Shown in pieces: positions 33,514-44,575 of a DNA stretch of 64,000 bases; position 1 is the stretch's first letter, and each line of letters opens with the position of its first letter. The translations under genes were made by a program, and so were the position numbers. The notes beneath the pieces are model-generated. The model made no database searches. It was not told the origin of the DNA and saw nothing but the letters and a program-made list of their open reading frames with translations. Origin of the DNA: Catonia carolina (lineage: Eukaryota; Arthropoda; Insecta; Hemiptera; Achilidae); contig JAQMRL010000006.1 of NCBI GenBank assembly GCA_035578175.1, positions 64,898,001-64,962,000 on the forward strand, read 5' to 3'.

Positions 33514-34759
33514 CTAGTTTGGCTCTGTGCCCCACCTTCATCTGCAGTCTCCAAGTACGTTAAGCTTTAATTCCAAATTCTTAACTTTTATGTAATTTGA
33601 TGACTATAATAATATTATTATTATTAACTAATAAAAACTAGATAAATCATTTTTACTGTAACAAATCTTTAATATAAACCAATCATTCAATCAAGATAAC
33701 AAAAATAATATTTCATGAAAACCAGATGTTACTTCATTGATATTTTTGACAAAAATACAATAATATATTCTATAAATAGATAAAAATAAAATATCTCCAA
33801 AAATAAGTAGCTTTAACAAAGTATAATCGCGTGGCAAATTATGTTAAGGGATGGTAAAACTTCATCGATTGTATTGTACTAACGTCACCGAACGAGATCA
33901 GTGAAATAGTGTAAAGAGGGTTCTGAAAATCCCAGATGATGAATCAGGACAACAAAAATAATCCTGCAAGAAAGAAAAGGAATAAAATATAAGGATAGAA
34001 AAATATGAGTCACCAGTGATCCATCATGACAATTTCACACCAAATCATTCACATACAATTTTTGGGAATGACATTATTATTCTATTTATGTAATCTATTA
34101 CATCATATCTAATTGATTATGTCATTATAAATAATAGCTGATGACGGATTACTTAAAGGTTAACGTAATATATATAAAATTAACACTGAATTGAATAAAC
34201 ACAACGTTTCGATAATGAAAAACAGCTTGACAATAAATATACAATATTGTTTAATTTGATAAAATAATGGTAATCAACATGTCGAATGAAGCCTACTGTA
34301 TAAGAAATATATGCTTATTTATTTATTCTATAAACAAACTGTTGTTTTCATAAACCATAATTATCTAAACGAGTATATCGTGGGAGTAGTAAATCAATGA
34401 TATAAAATATAAACATTTTAAATTAATAATTTTGTTACAAAACAAAACTCAAACTATCCCACGCAACGATTACGAAATAAAATTATTTATTATTAATTAA
34501 TAACAATTACATCATATTAACTGATGATGAAATGAAAAACTAAATACGGTCTCGGCGCCGATCTGACAGCGTGATTAGCGCCCTAGACTAAAGATAAAAG
34601 ACAAATGGAAGACTCCACGTTCGATTTATTAGCATGAGTCTGAAAAGTTTACAAAATTAAAAGCCACCTTCAATAAAACACAATAACCGCTAATGAACTA
34701 AGCTCGTGTAGAGAATTGATGTTATCACATGTCGGGTGTGAGTAGTCTGTAAGGCCCGT
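33514..34759. other. Unassigned AT-rich stretch; possible tRNA-like patch
   Basis: About 1.2 kb without a recognisable gene. Near 34552-34640 a patch with CCACGTTCGATTTATT could be a decayed SINE B box. Not firm. Confidence 0.35.
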
Positions 34760-34791
34760 TACGAACTGTCGACGAGATTGAAAAGATTATA

Positions 34792-35568
34792 CCGGGTGAT
34801 TTTTTAGTCCTGTTACCCAATTGTTAATGTCTGGTAATATTTTACTAAAAAAAATAAATTGTGTTTTGTGACACTAAGTTGGTAGCCCTACTCAACCAGT
34901 ATGGATATGGCAGTGTGAGTTGATTCTCCTTGAGCTGTGTAAAATTTTGTGCCATTTCCGGTCGTGCTACGAACATAATCTCTTTTATCCTAAAACAATC
35001 TCTTGTTTAAATCTGGAGTCTGAAGCTCTAGAACTAATCGTATGTGATACGGATACAATTTCAATTTTTAGCAGCTTTCTGAGCACTCGATGACAAATCA
35101 ACATGCGAGGAAAGTTTTTGTAAACTTTTCCATGGAGAATTGAGCAATCTTGTTTTCACATTCTCTTAACGTCATCTGTCAAGAGAGTTGGTCGACCACT
35201 ACGTTTTCTGCTGCAAACTATACCTGCATCTAAAAATCAGTTAGTTAGCCTAGAAATTGACTAAAATAGAGTGGAGGAACACCAAAAAATTTAATTTGAA
35301 ATGATTCTTTTACACTAGCATACGATTTTGTAGCAAAATATTGTTCAAGAATGAAAACCCGTTGTTCTAGGGTAAAAGACATTCTGTTCGTAACACAACT
35401 GGAAACAGCACAAAATTTTACGCAACTCAAGGAGAATCAACTCAAACTGTCGTATCTATACCGGTTGAGTAGGACTACCAACTTTGTGTCACAAAACAAA
35501 ATATCCCTTTCTTAGAAAAAAATTACCAGACATTAACAATTGGGTAACAGGACTAAAAAATCACCCTG
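34792..35568. mobile_element. Internally deleted Tc1/mariner-type element with ~165-bp TIRs
   Basis: Inverted ends of about 165 bp (34792-34957 and 35402-35568) begin CCGGGTGATTTTTTAGTCC and CAGGGTGATTTTTTAGTCC. TA dinucleotides flank both sides (34790-34791 and 35569-35570), the Tc1/mariner target. The minus strand between them encodes the N-terminal half of a transposase only. TIRs this long are unusual for mariner. Confidence 0.88.
34985..35382 (-). pseudogene. Mariner-type transposase, N-terminal DNA-binding half
   Basis: From an ATG at 35382 the frame reads MSFTLEQRVFILEQYFATKS then YASVKESFQIKF, a mariner-type helix-turn-helix. After frameshifts, GRPTLLTDDVKR-like and KIAQFSMEKFTKTFLAC segments follow, then ESC-KLKLYPYHIRLVLEL and TPDLNKRLF. 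This is the usual order of the paired HTH region in mariner transposases. The catalytic D,D,D domain is deleted. At least three stops or frameshifts. Confidence 0.82.
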
Positions 35569-36194
35569 TATTATGCACAAATACGCACTTGTCGCGGCAA
35601 CCAGTGAAGTACCTTGTTTCAAACGAGCGCGTTCAGTATTCGTGAAACTTTGGTGGAGACCAGACCACGAGTTTCAACACAGAAACGTTTATTTCCGAGA
35701 TTCAATCTCACTCAGCTCCTTTGGGACTTGTCCAGCAATTATTACACTGATCGTGAACTGAAAAAGAATGGGAAGAAATAGTTGGTTTATTTGGTGACGA
35801 TGGCTTGTCGGAATTTCTCGGAAAAAATAACGCAAACATCCCTTTCTTACGACATTCTTGGATTGAGGGATGCACCCAGTATTTTTTAATTTTTTGTTTT
35901 TATCTTTTAAATAGATCACTGCGACATCCATATTGTTGAATCTTTTGAACGATACTGACATATTTTTAACTTTTAGTCCCTCGAGCGTAACGGGCCTTAA
36001 CTATTGGTAATTGAAAAAAATAGGCAGTCATTGAGGGCTGCCTAATGAAGTGAAAATTTTAAACTATGAAAAAACTGTGGTTTTAAATAATTTTCAGCAT
36101 CAAAACTGAAAATTTTCTACCTCTGCAGTACCAACAATTATTATTATATTATTTTAAAACCCCAATAGCACGGATTTTTAACCCAATTCAGATA
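35569..36194. other. Unassigned stretch
   Basis: Open frames on both strands (for example 90 codons at 35689-35961, minus) carry no recognised domain. The motif CGTAACGGGCC at 35984-35994 is the inverse of GGCCCGTTACG at 34761-34772. Confidence 0.4.
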
Positions 36195-36985
36195 AAGCCC
36201 TAACCCTATATAGCACGTCCTTAAATGCGTACTAAGGCCGCATCTTAAAAAAAATTATGAGAGCACAGCCCCATGAACTTCAAACATGCCGCTTACTTCA
36301 TCTTTACAGCATTAAAATGGAAATAAGGCGATTTTAAACGAAATTAAGGAGCCATTATCAAGAAAATTATAAGTAATTGAAAAAATCGTACAAATAAACT
36401 GCAAATTCCAATTGACCGATTTCGATGAGAATATTTCGTGTCCAGTCCTCTTATGTACCGAATTTTATTTTCAGTTTCAATTTTCAGCTAACTACAATTT
36501 TTTAATTTTTTTTCGTTTATATACATACAAGTTCAGCCGTCCTTAGTTTGCTCCTACTGTCACAAACCAAAGCCAGCTACTACAAGGTGCACGCTACAGT
36601 CCACGACTTAAAGAATGTCGCATTCCTATTAAGTTCACAATGTTTTAAATTATAAGTACTTAAAATATCAGTCATGATATGATGTAGGTCTAACAATTTC
36701 ATATATAAAAATAATTTTAAAAGTATTTTGTATTTAAATACTTTTGAAAGTGTTTGGTTGTTACTTTTTAATCAGCATGTACACATTTTTAGATAATGCG
36801 CATATGCTCAGTGACGTCATTATTTGTTTACAGTGGGAGCAAACTAATAAAGGCTGGACTTAAGGTAAAATCGTATTTTTGGGCCCAGATCTCAAAACTT
36901 ATATTTTCCGATGAAAACTCGTTTTCGAAAAATCGAAATGAAACAAACTTTATTTACCTTAGTTTTAAATAGGGCAAGAGAAAGT
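36195..36985 (-). repeat. Repeat C copy split by a MITE
   Basis: Minus-oriented repeat C blocks (AAGGCCGCATCTTAAAAAAA, GACCGATTTCGATGAGAATA) run to about 36528, then resume at 36863 with TTTTTGGGCCCAGATCTC and end ATAGGGCAAGAGAAAGTAAA. The insertion replaces the CA-run position. Confidence 0.75.
36529..36862. mobile_element. Short MITE with ~32-bp inverted ends
   Basis: Ends AAGTTCAGCC..TTAGTTTGCTCC and, inverted, AAGTCCAGCC..TTAGTTTGCTCC, with about five mismatches over 32 bp. Length 334 bp, no coding. It interrupts repeat C. Target duplication unclear. Confidence 0.72.
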
Positions 36986-38879
36986 AAAAACAAACAACCA
37001 CAAATTAATTTGTTAAAAAGTACTATTTTATAATAGCAACTGAAACGAGAAGTGCCTACTCCTAGAGATTAATGATACAACAGCAGGGGCCACTTACCAC
37101 AGAATTTGTTTGTACTACGGTAGATCTAATCCGTTGTTATGAATGAAAGAATTCTTACGCATGCCACTTCATTTGACCAAGAATAACGGAAACCACTGAC
37201 TATTAAAATCTACAGATGATACTACAGTAGACCGCATGAAATTAGATGAAAGTTTGCTTTACATAATAACACAGGATATAAGATAACGGTAAACCATATT
37301 ATTCCTCGATAACTGAATCTTAGATAACCTATTTCCAAGTCTACAATGAATTTCAGGCTGATGCCCAAACAAAATACAAATAATATAAATAAAATTGTAA
37401 CAAATTTTCAATATCAAGGTAGCTAAAACACGCTAAGATATTCAAGAAGATACGGAATTACTTGGGGAGATTAATCTACATCCAAAAAAATGAACAAAAA
37501 ATTCATTCAAACATAAATCCGGAAATACTTAGCGAGTTACGGCTAGGAAAAGATTTCACCATGATCTCTTCCCATGAAATAAGTTCTTAATGAAATTTTT
37601 AGGTCGTTAAGAGTCAAATATGGTGGTTTCTAATGGTTTTTAACCTGAGTAAGAGATTTATGTAGGGACAACTAATTAATGCATAAACTGAAGTAAAAGT
37701 TGACAAAAGAAAACTTACATAATGATCAGGAAATTATTTTTAAGTTCACCAAAAGTTGACAAGATTAATCTCCTTACCTGTAACAAAGAAAAACATTAAG
37801 TTAATTACCTTTTATGGTTCAACCCAATTAATTTTTATTTAATAAATTACAAACATTTAAAAGTTGATAAAAGTTTAAACTTACCATTTTCATTACAATA
37901 TGATTTTTTTGAGCAAGTGAAATTCAAACCTGAGTTATCTTTAAAAACTGAAACAGCGATAGAAAATATTGAACCTGGATGTATAAAATATTACAGATAA
38001 TAATTCGCTTTTCATTTTCCAATTGACCATCCAACTAGATAATAAGGACATCTGAAACTAAAAATGATTCAATACGCCTTCCAAAAAACTGGCTTAACCG
38101 ATTGAATGCTAGAGCGTAACCGAGGGAGGACAAGTAAAGAATATGGTCCGTATTTTAGTGGCATGAAATTTTGTATGACATGAGAGGAAATTTCAACTAT
38201 AACCTGTCTAAGAGTTGATAACATGATTGTCCACTCTATTTCCTCCATAACGGGAAGGGAAACCCCCATGGTCATGCATAGGAATCTTAACAAAAAGTTT
38301 ACTATTCATTTATAAAACCTTTTCCTACTTTTCTGATACTTCGAATCACCGGAAATGAACTTACTGGATACACCAATATTCCAAAATGTGATCTTTACTA
38401 ATATTATACAGATAAAGGGGTATACACACTACAAAAATATTTTTTTTACTATTTTTGATAAACTTTTAAAACAACGAGCTGACGAAAACTATTTAGGGAC
38501 ACCTAGTGACAAATATTAAAAAGAAAACTACCGTCGTGATTATATGTACTGAAACTGGAAACTAGTTTTTCACTAGTAGATTTCCACGTGTTTTGTTCAA
38601 ATGAAACATATTTACCTACACGGCGAGTGACAGCGACGCAATAAAAATAAGTGAAAAGGTAAGAAACAAAACAATTCATAAAATACACATTATTTGGTCA
38701 TTGTTTTTCATTGCGGTGGACTTCAAAAATCTTTTTTAAACGCTTTTTAAACGCTTTTATTTAACTTACTCTTGGATCCATCAAATCTTGCAACTTAAAA
38801 TTTTAATACTTCTACCGTATCAATATGAATCAAACTTTGCACACTTGTTTATCTTCGATGACAATACGCTGTGGAGGTG
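36986..38879. other. Unassigned stretch
   Basis: About 1.9 kb of AT-rich sequence, no recognised gene or repeat. From 38730 onward copies of ACGCTTTTATTTAAC begin, which belong to the adjacent A/T palindrome. Confidence 0.4.
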
Positions 38880-39405
38880 TTTGTAAAAAAAAATTTTTTA
38901 ATTAAAAAATTTTTTAAAACGCTTTTATTTAACAATTACTTAAAAAAAAATTAACTAAAAAGAAAAAAAGAAAAAAAGAAAAAAATTTACAAAAAAAAAT
39001 TTACAAAAAAATCACAGAAAAAATATTACAAAAAAATCAAAAAAAAAAATTTTAAGAAACGCTATTATTTAACAATTAATCAAAAAGAAATGAACTAAAA
39101 AGAAGAAAAGAAAAAAATTTACAAAAAAAAATCACAGACATTACAGTTAAAAATAAAAGCGTGGCGCATTAATAATATAATATTTATTGTAAAATATTCG
39201 TTGTTAAATATTATATAATATTAATGCGCCACGCTTTTATTTTTAACTGTAATGTCTGTGATTTTTTTTTGTAAATTTTTTTCTTTTTAGTTCATTTCTT
39301 TTTGATTAATTGTTAAATAATAGCGTTTCTTAATTTTTTTTTTTTTTGTTTTGTAAATTTTTTTTCTGTGATTTTTTTGTAAATTTTTTTTATTTTTTTT
39401 TGAAA
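38880..39405. repeat. A/T-rich palindrome with tandem sub-repeats
   Basis: A near-perfect inverted repeat spans about 38970-39405, centred near 39195. Core arms 39133-39177 and 39215-39260 contain AATAAAAGCGTGGCGCATTA and its inverse; outer arms are poly-A and poly-T rich with AATCACAG and TTTACAAAA blocks. The left side holds a tandem duplication of an about 150-bp unit (ACGCT..TTATTTAACAATTA twice). Such a structure would form a long hairpin. Confidence 0.8.
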
Positions 39406-39577
39406 CTAAGTATTTCAAAAACGTTTTTTTAGCACCACAACAGATGCTAGGTCTGTTCCGCGGACAGTTAAGAAAATAACCGACTTTTTTTTATTATTCC
39501 GAATGTATGTACGTTGCAATCCTGTTCAATTTAAAACACTAAGGAAACCCACGACCCAATGAAATGATTTTATGCAT

Positions 39578-39672
39578 GACGTGTAAATGAAATGTTGTCT
39601 TGTACAGACTCAGACCGGCTATTCTTGAGAGTATGGTTAATTAAACCACAACCATTAAAATACACCGGTAAC
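39578..39672 (+). repeat. Repeat D, copy 2
   Basis: Shares ordered blocks with 21198-21291 (GACGTGTA, TTGTACAGAC, GGTTAATTAAACCACAACCA, ACACCGGTAACC). The next element, F, is inserted just after it. Confidence 0.6.
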
Positions 39673-39680
39673 CAAAAACT

Positions 39681-40179
39681 GGCTCTTTTCTGTAATTCCC
39701 CGTCACCACAGCATAATGTCACATTTTGTGGACATTTGATATGTAATCTTACAGCATTTATAATGATAAAAAACGGGTAAAATAATTAAAAACATCCTTT
39801 ATCAACATTTTTAAGTTAAGGTTAAATATCGGCGTACAAAGCGTGAATACGGCGTTATTGAAAATATGTTTAACTATTTATTGAAAACTATTAAATTATT
39901 TAATAATATTTAATTTAATGACATCAAAATATCTCATTTTTTGCCGGATTTAACATAAAATATGCCGATAATTAAAAAAAAAAAAGTTAACATTAATGTA
40001 ATAAATCGCAATATACTGTATTCACCCTACCTATATTTAACCTTAACTTAAAGAATATTGGTGTACGATTTAAAAAAATATTTTTCCCATTTTTATCGTT
40101 AAAAATGCTGTAAAATTACATCGGAAATGACCACAAAATGTGAAAAATTTTACTGGTGGGGAAATAACAGAAAAGATCC
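39681..40179. mobile_element. Fold-back MITE F, copy 2, 8-bp target duplication
   Basis: Ends GGCTCTTTTCTG and, inverted, GGATCTTTTCTG, with arms of about 170 bp (blocks TCACATTTTGTGG, AACGGGTAAAA). Exact 8-bp duplication CAAAAACT at 39673-39680 and 40180-40187. Non-coding. Confidence 0.85.
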
Positions 40180-40209
40180 CAAAAACTAGTATTCAAACCC
40201 GTGTAAAAT

Positions 40210-40320
40210 TAATTCTTTACTAGGATTTGAAACATAGAACCTTCGTCTCCAAAAAAATCAGCTCACTTGTGGGGACGACGTTACCACTGGACCAACTCGG
40301 TGGGTTTACCGTTATTAGAC
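40210..40320 (-). mobile_element. tRNA-like SINE head
   Basis: The minus strand has A-box-like GGTCCAGTGGTAACG and, about 45 bases later, B-box-like GTTTCAAATCC, at tRNA spacing. It resembles a tRNA-derived SINE head; the body downstream is not recognisable. Confidence 0.5.
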
Positions 40321-41530
40321 CACACAGAATCAAACACAAATCTCAGTAACTGATTCAAGTTTTGATACGACCTTACAAATTTCCACGATAATAGATGTAA
40401 TATAAATTTACATTCAACATTTATATGCTAACAAAGCTGTATTGAAAATTTAGAAGGTCATGGCTTTTAAAAAGAATTCATAACATTAACATATAATGCA
40501 GTAACAATGAAATAACTCAATATGGACAGTTAATTTCATGGTTATAATAGAATAATAAAAAAAATTCTAAAAAAGAATTTTCAGAAGAACATAGAGGTTA
40601 AAGATACTATTAACGAGTTACAAAGAGGTGCAATAAATTTATTCATAATTTAAACAGTATTGTACAAAAAGATTTGAAAAAGATCAATACAAAAGCAGTA
40701 TAGATAAATACGACTGGAACATAGTTGAGTATTAACAGTATAAGATATAACACAAAAGGAACCCCGTTACATTTATAGGTATTTCTAACCTAAGTTCATC
40801 CGCAATACCAGAAATTGTATGGATTTAAGGAGAGAAAAACAAGATTATCATTAGATATTAAATTAGTAACCGAACCATAACCGATACAGAAGCAAATAAT
40901 TTAATGGTTACCAAAATTCCCACGGATAAATTGCGTTACTGTACTTTAAATCATAAAAAAGCAGACAAAACTGGAACGGTTCAAATCAAAGTAACATTAC
41001 AATACTGTAATTTTGTACACAATGATCGAATAGAAAATTACTATTGAGGATATCCTCCCAACATGTTTTCCGAACGATTGATGGATCATTAATCAAATAG
41101 ATATAGACATAACTAATCGATAAAGAACTGATTATCGTTTTTATAAATTGTAACTTTTTATTTAGTTTCATTTGATGTAGAACTATTATACTATTTTATT
41201 GTTGGTTTGAAAGTCGAGGCTTGAAATTAAGAAAGAAGCGCAAATTATTCGCGATAAATTAGCGAATATTCTACACAGGTATTATTTATGCTAACGTTTG
41301 TGGTACTTCAATTAATAGATAAAAACGAAAGCAATTTTATGGAAAAATCAACAATTTTTTCTATTTTCTGAACGTTATTAACTCGTTCAAACTAACGGGT
41401 TAGTCTAATGGCAGTGGTTAACTAAATTTGATCAAGTTTCGTTTAAAAATTTTGATGAGACTTTTACAGTCCAGCCAATTTTTTACTCGGTCTACTTTGG
41501 CGCCTGTAAAAATTTAGATATTACATTTAT
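40321..41530. other. Unassigned stretch
   Basis: AT-rich. GGGTTAGTCTAATGGCAGTG near 41398-41417 resembles an A-box region, but no B box follows. Confidence 0.35.
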
Positions 41531-41678
41531 GTTAGGGCGGGTTCAGATGGCCGACTATCGCAGTGGTAAGTCGACACCACGCACCTTTGACGGGTGCGGC
41601 AATCGCATGAAATAGTTCACATGCTGTTGTCCGAAATTGCGATCTTCATAAATTTTATTGCGATTTTTCAGTAACAGC

Positions 41679-41772
41679 TCAACTTTCTTGGTATTTTTCT
41701 GCAGCCTCACTGCCTTCATATTCCGGGTACATTGCTACACAAACTTCTTCCCATGCCTTTTTTTTAAGATGT
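41679..41772 (-). pseudogene. MADF-domain fragment (left arm)
   Basis: Minus-strand frame KKKAWEEVCVAMYPEYEGSE followed by AAEKYQES-stop. The A-W-x-E-V/I and MYP.Y blocks are the second helix region of MADF domains, the DNA-binding module of the Harbinger accessory protein. The preceding half of the domain is absent or decayed. Inverted partner at 43026-43145. Confidence 0.72.
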
Positions 41773-41818
41773 TTATTTTTGTAGTGCGGAAATTTAAAGT
41801 GCCATAAGGCAGACGTCA

Positions 41819-41928
41819 GTGTTACGACAGGCGTGCGATTAGTGGTAACCAGGTCTTTAGGTCTGGTTCAGATGGCCGACTATCGCAGTGGTAAGTGGTT
41901 ACCACTAATCGCACGCCTGTCGTAACAC
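41819..41928. repeat. Perfect 32-bp inverted repeat around a Harbinger-like terminus
   Basis: Arms 41819-41850 and 41897-41928 are exact inverted copies (start GTGTTACGACAGGCGTGCG). The 46-bp loop contains TCTGGTTCAGATGGCCGACT, the same terminus as the outer palindrome. This looks like two element ends joined or an inverted duplication at a terminus. Confidence 0.85.
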
Positions 41929-42188
41929 TTTCGTAGCGCTGCCAAATACTATTGTGCACTATGGCAGTCGCACCCACTACTTCACATGACAATGCGATGC
42001 GTGGTACGCGGTTTTTACCCTGAGCTAATGGTACCACCGTCTTCTGCAACCAACTCCCGCCTAGCTTAGTACCACAGACGCAAGCATTGAGAACGGCGTC
42101 AGTGAATAGAACATCAGTATAATTTTTATATATTATTGTTCTTAGTTACCAATATTAGTTTGATACGAAAAGGTTTATGATTGAGCTT

Positions 42189-42913
42189 GTAGAATAGCAG
42201 TCTATTCTACATAACATCGTAGTTAATATTTAATTGTTGGATTTAAAAAAAAAGAAATAATTTCAAATGATAATCAAATATAAACAATTTTTAATTAAAA
42301 TTTAAATTATTCTGAATCAAAAACTAAATATATCAAGATAAATAATTATAAGAAGAAAATATAGAATTTTAAATAATAATCCAGATTATTTGAAACGAGA
42401 AAACAAAAGATAGCATAATTTTAAATTAAAAATTTGAACCAGTTAGAAAAGATTTAAAAGAAATTACAAGAATATCAAGATTTAATTTAATTATGGAACC
42501 AACTGAAACAATTTTGATTATTTTAGAATATGCAGATAAAATTAAGATAAATTTGTCAAAAACTATAAAACCAAGTGCAACAATGCATCGACGCCCCATT
42601 TGATTCCCGATCGATGGATGGTCAAGAAGAAACCAGAGGACTGCAAGCAATCCAGAACAATTCGTAATTATAACTATTCATTAATGAATGAGCTCATTAA
42701 ATATCATTAAACAAACTTAAAGATTTTCAGAAAAACAAATTGCAATATATTTATCACAGTAAATTCATTAGCATAATTAGAATTGTAACAAGAGTGTCAT
42801 CAATAAATTTAATAAAACAATTACACTTTCAATTTTATATGTAAATTTCAATTTATTTGTTGATATTAAAATTTATCATTCATTCATTTATTTTATTTAT
42901 TAATCCCTTTACA
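42189..42913 (+). mobile_element. Possible LTR of an LTR retrotransposon
   Basis: The right limit is well placed: the sequence ends in CA at 42912-42913, three bases before a primer-binding site. The left limit is a guess at a TGT near 42189. Contains AATAAA-like signals near 42800. No second LTR or pol is visible in the window, so this is a solo or truncated border. Confidence 0.35.
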
Positions 42914-42916
42914 TTT

Positions 42917-42934
42917 TGGCGCCCAACGTGGGGC
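42917..42934 (+). other. Primer-binding site of an LTR retrotransposon
   Basis: TGGCGCCCAACGTGGGGC is the typical 18-nt primer-binding site complementary to a tRNA 3' end that follows the 5' LTR in insect Gypsy or BEL-type elements. It lies three bases after a CA dinucleotide. Downstream there is only about 80 bp before Harbinger arm sequence, so the internal part is deleted. Confidence 0.75.
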
Positions 42935-43025
42935 ACAAAGAGTGTTAGGCGCTAATTAAATTCGTAATTAATTTCATTCATTTACATTTCATTACAAGCT
43001 TGAGCAGAGGCCTGTCTTATATCAC

Positions 43026-43145
43026 TTTGGATCTCTGCACTACGCAAATAAACATCTTAAAAACAAGGCACGGGAAGAACTTTGTGTAGCAATGTACCCG
43101 GAATATGAAGGAACTGAGGCTGCAGAAAAACACCAAGAACGTTGA
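43026..43145 (+). pseudogene. MADF-domain fragment (right arm)
   Basis: The frame FGSLHYANKHLKNKAREELC then VAMYPEYEGTEAAEKHQER-stop contains the MADF order (Y.N...K..A...E.., MYPEY). About 39 codons, open, then a stop before the terminal inverted repeat. It is a non-identical inverted copy of the left-arm fragment. Confidence 0.75.
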
Positions 43146-43290
43146 ACTGTTACTGAAAAATCGCAATAAAATTTATGAAGATCGCAATTTCGGACAACAG
43201 CATGTTAACTATTTCACGTGATTGGGGCACCCATCAGTGGTGCGTGGTGCCGACTTACCACTGCGATACTCGGCCATCTGAACCCGCCCT

Positions 43291-43893
43291 AAATCTAAAA
43301 ACTAATTGTTATTTCGAAAAGTTTTGAATAATGAAATGTAACAACAGTACCAAACTACTCCGTGTACAAAAGTAATAGTTTTTATATTTTGTAGCACGGC
43401 GATGTCACAAGTTGCTATCAATTTTATCGCGGCCGACAACTTGTCCAGCGAGGATCAACTCTCGTCAAAGAAACTTGGGTATATGTTATGTTGACATCAG
43501 TACTTGCTCTAGGAATACACGCAGCCTAAACGTAAAAAAATCACATCACACACAAAAATAAGATCAGCCCACAAAATTTTCTCTAGATCTGGTGATTCGC
43601 AAAAAAAGAGCCAACGGTTGGGACGCGGACTGCCAGTTGGTAACCACGGTCTAGAGGTAAAATCGTCGTCGCGAGTCAGATGTTCATCAAGCTGACTTTC
43701 AGTTTAATTAATCAGAATATAATTCTCTTGGAACTGGGAGTACTTATGTTAAAAGAAGAGGCACTTGACTAATCTCAGACAAGGAAAATCACAATATGTT
43801 AATAACGCAACTTCCACGTGAAAAAAACCATCATCCTGATAAAAAACTATAATAATTTTACGTATTAGGCAGACAAAAAACACAGTCAAAAAT
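43291..43893. other. Unassigned stretch
   Basis: Somewhat G+C-richer at 43380-43700, but no recognisable frame. Confidence 0.4.
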
Positions 43894-44538
43894 CTGGTGT
43901 GAAACACTCACACGACTTTCTCTTGCTAATGCAAATAATGAACAATATAACAAAACATTAATAAAACATTAGAAAAAGACCAAAAACATAACCTAATTTT
44001 AATCCTGAGTGAATAATGCAAAATGAAATTCACTTTGTCGCAACATGTAGTCTATAGCCCTACTAAGACCAATATCTTAAAAAAGATCCTATTTTTACAG
44101 ATTTTCATGAAAAAAACCTAAAATCGCTAATTACCACTAAACTAAGCGTTATACAAAGAAATGTTTGGAATAAAAGTTGTAGCTTTTTAAATTGTCTACA
44201 ACTTTAATTATATACACGTTTCCCCTAAAATTCATATTAAGGCTGCAATCTTAAAACAAACCATTTTTTCTACGAGAGCACGGCCAACCCCAAGAATTTC
44301 AGCAGACAGCGCCTACCCTATTATGTAGAGCATAAAAAATTTAGTAATGAGGCGAATTTTAAAAAAATCGTAGAAGCCGTTTTTTGAGAAAATTGCATTA
44401 AGTGAAAAATTACACAAATGAACTACTACATCCGGTTGACCGATTTTTATGAGAATGTTTGTGTCGGGTTCTCTAGCAGTACCTGACTTCAGCTTCCAAG
44501 TTTCAATTTCGTACAATGTTCTATTCTTAAAATAATTT

Positions 44539-44575
<37 letters not shown>

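Larger units (their letters stand above)
41535..43287. mobile_element. PIF/Harbinger-type palindromic element with MADF remnants in both arms
   Basis: Inverted arms of about 250-280 bp (41535-41785 and 43018-43287) begin GGGCGGGTTCAGATGGCCGA. Each arm, read inward-to-outward, encodes the same MADF fragment (KKAWEEVCVAMYPEYEGSEA left; KNKAREELCVAMYPEYEGTE right). MADF/SANT proteins are the second product of Harbinger elements. The flanks are TTA on the left and TAA on the right, which is not a direct 3-bp duplication. A related inner terminus (TCTGGTTCAGATGGCCGACT) lies at about 41863-41881, and an LTR-element border at 42914-42934 shows further insertion. Confidence 0.78.

Noticed and set aside
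41822..42049. Minus-strand 75-codon frame in the Harbinger region
   Set aside because: Runs through the perfect inverted repeat and a terminal sequence, so it is non-coding element end; no domain visible.
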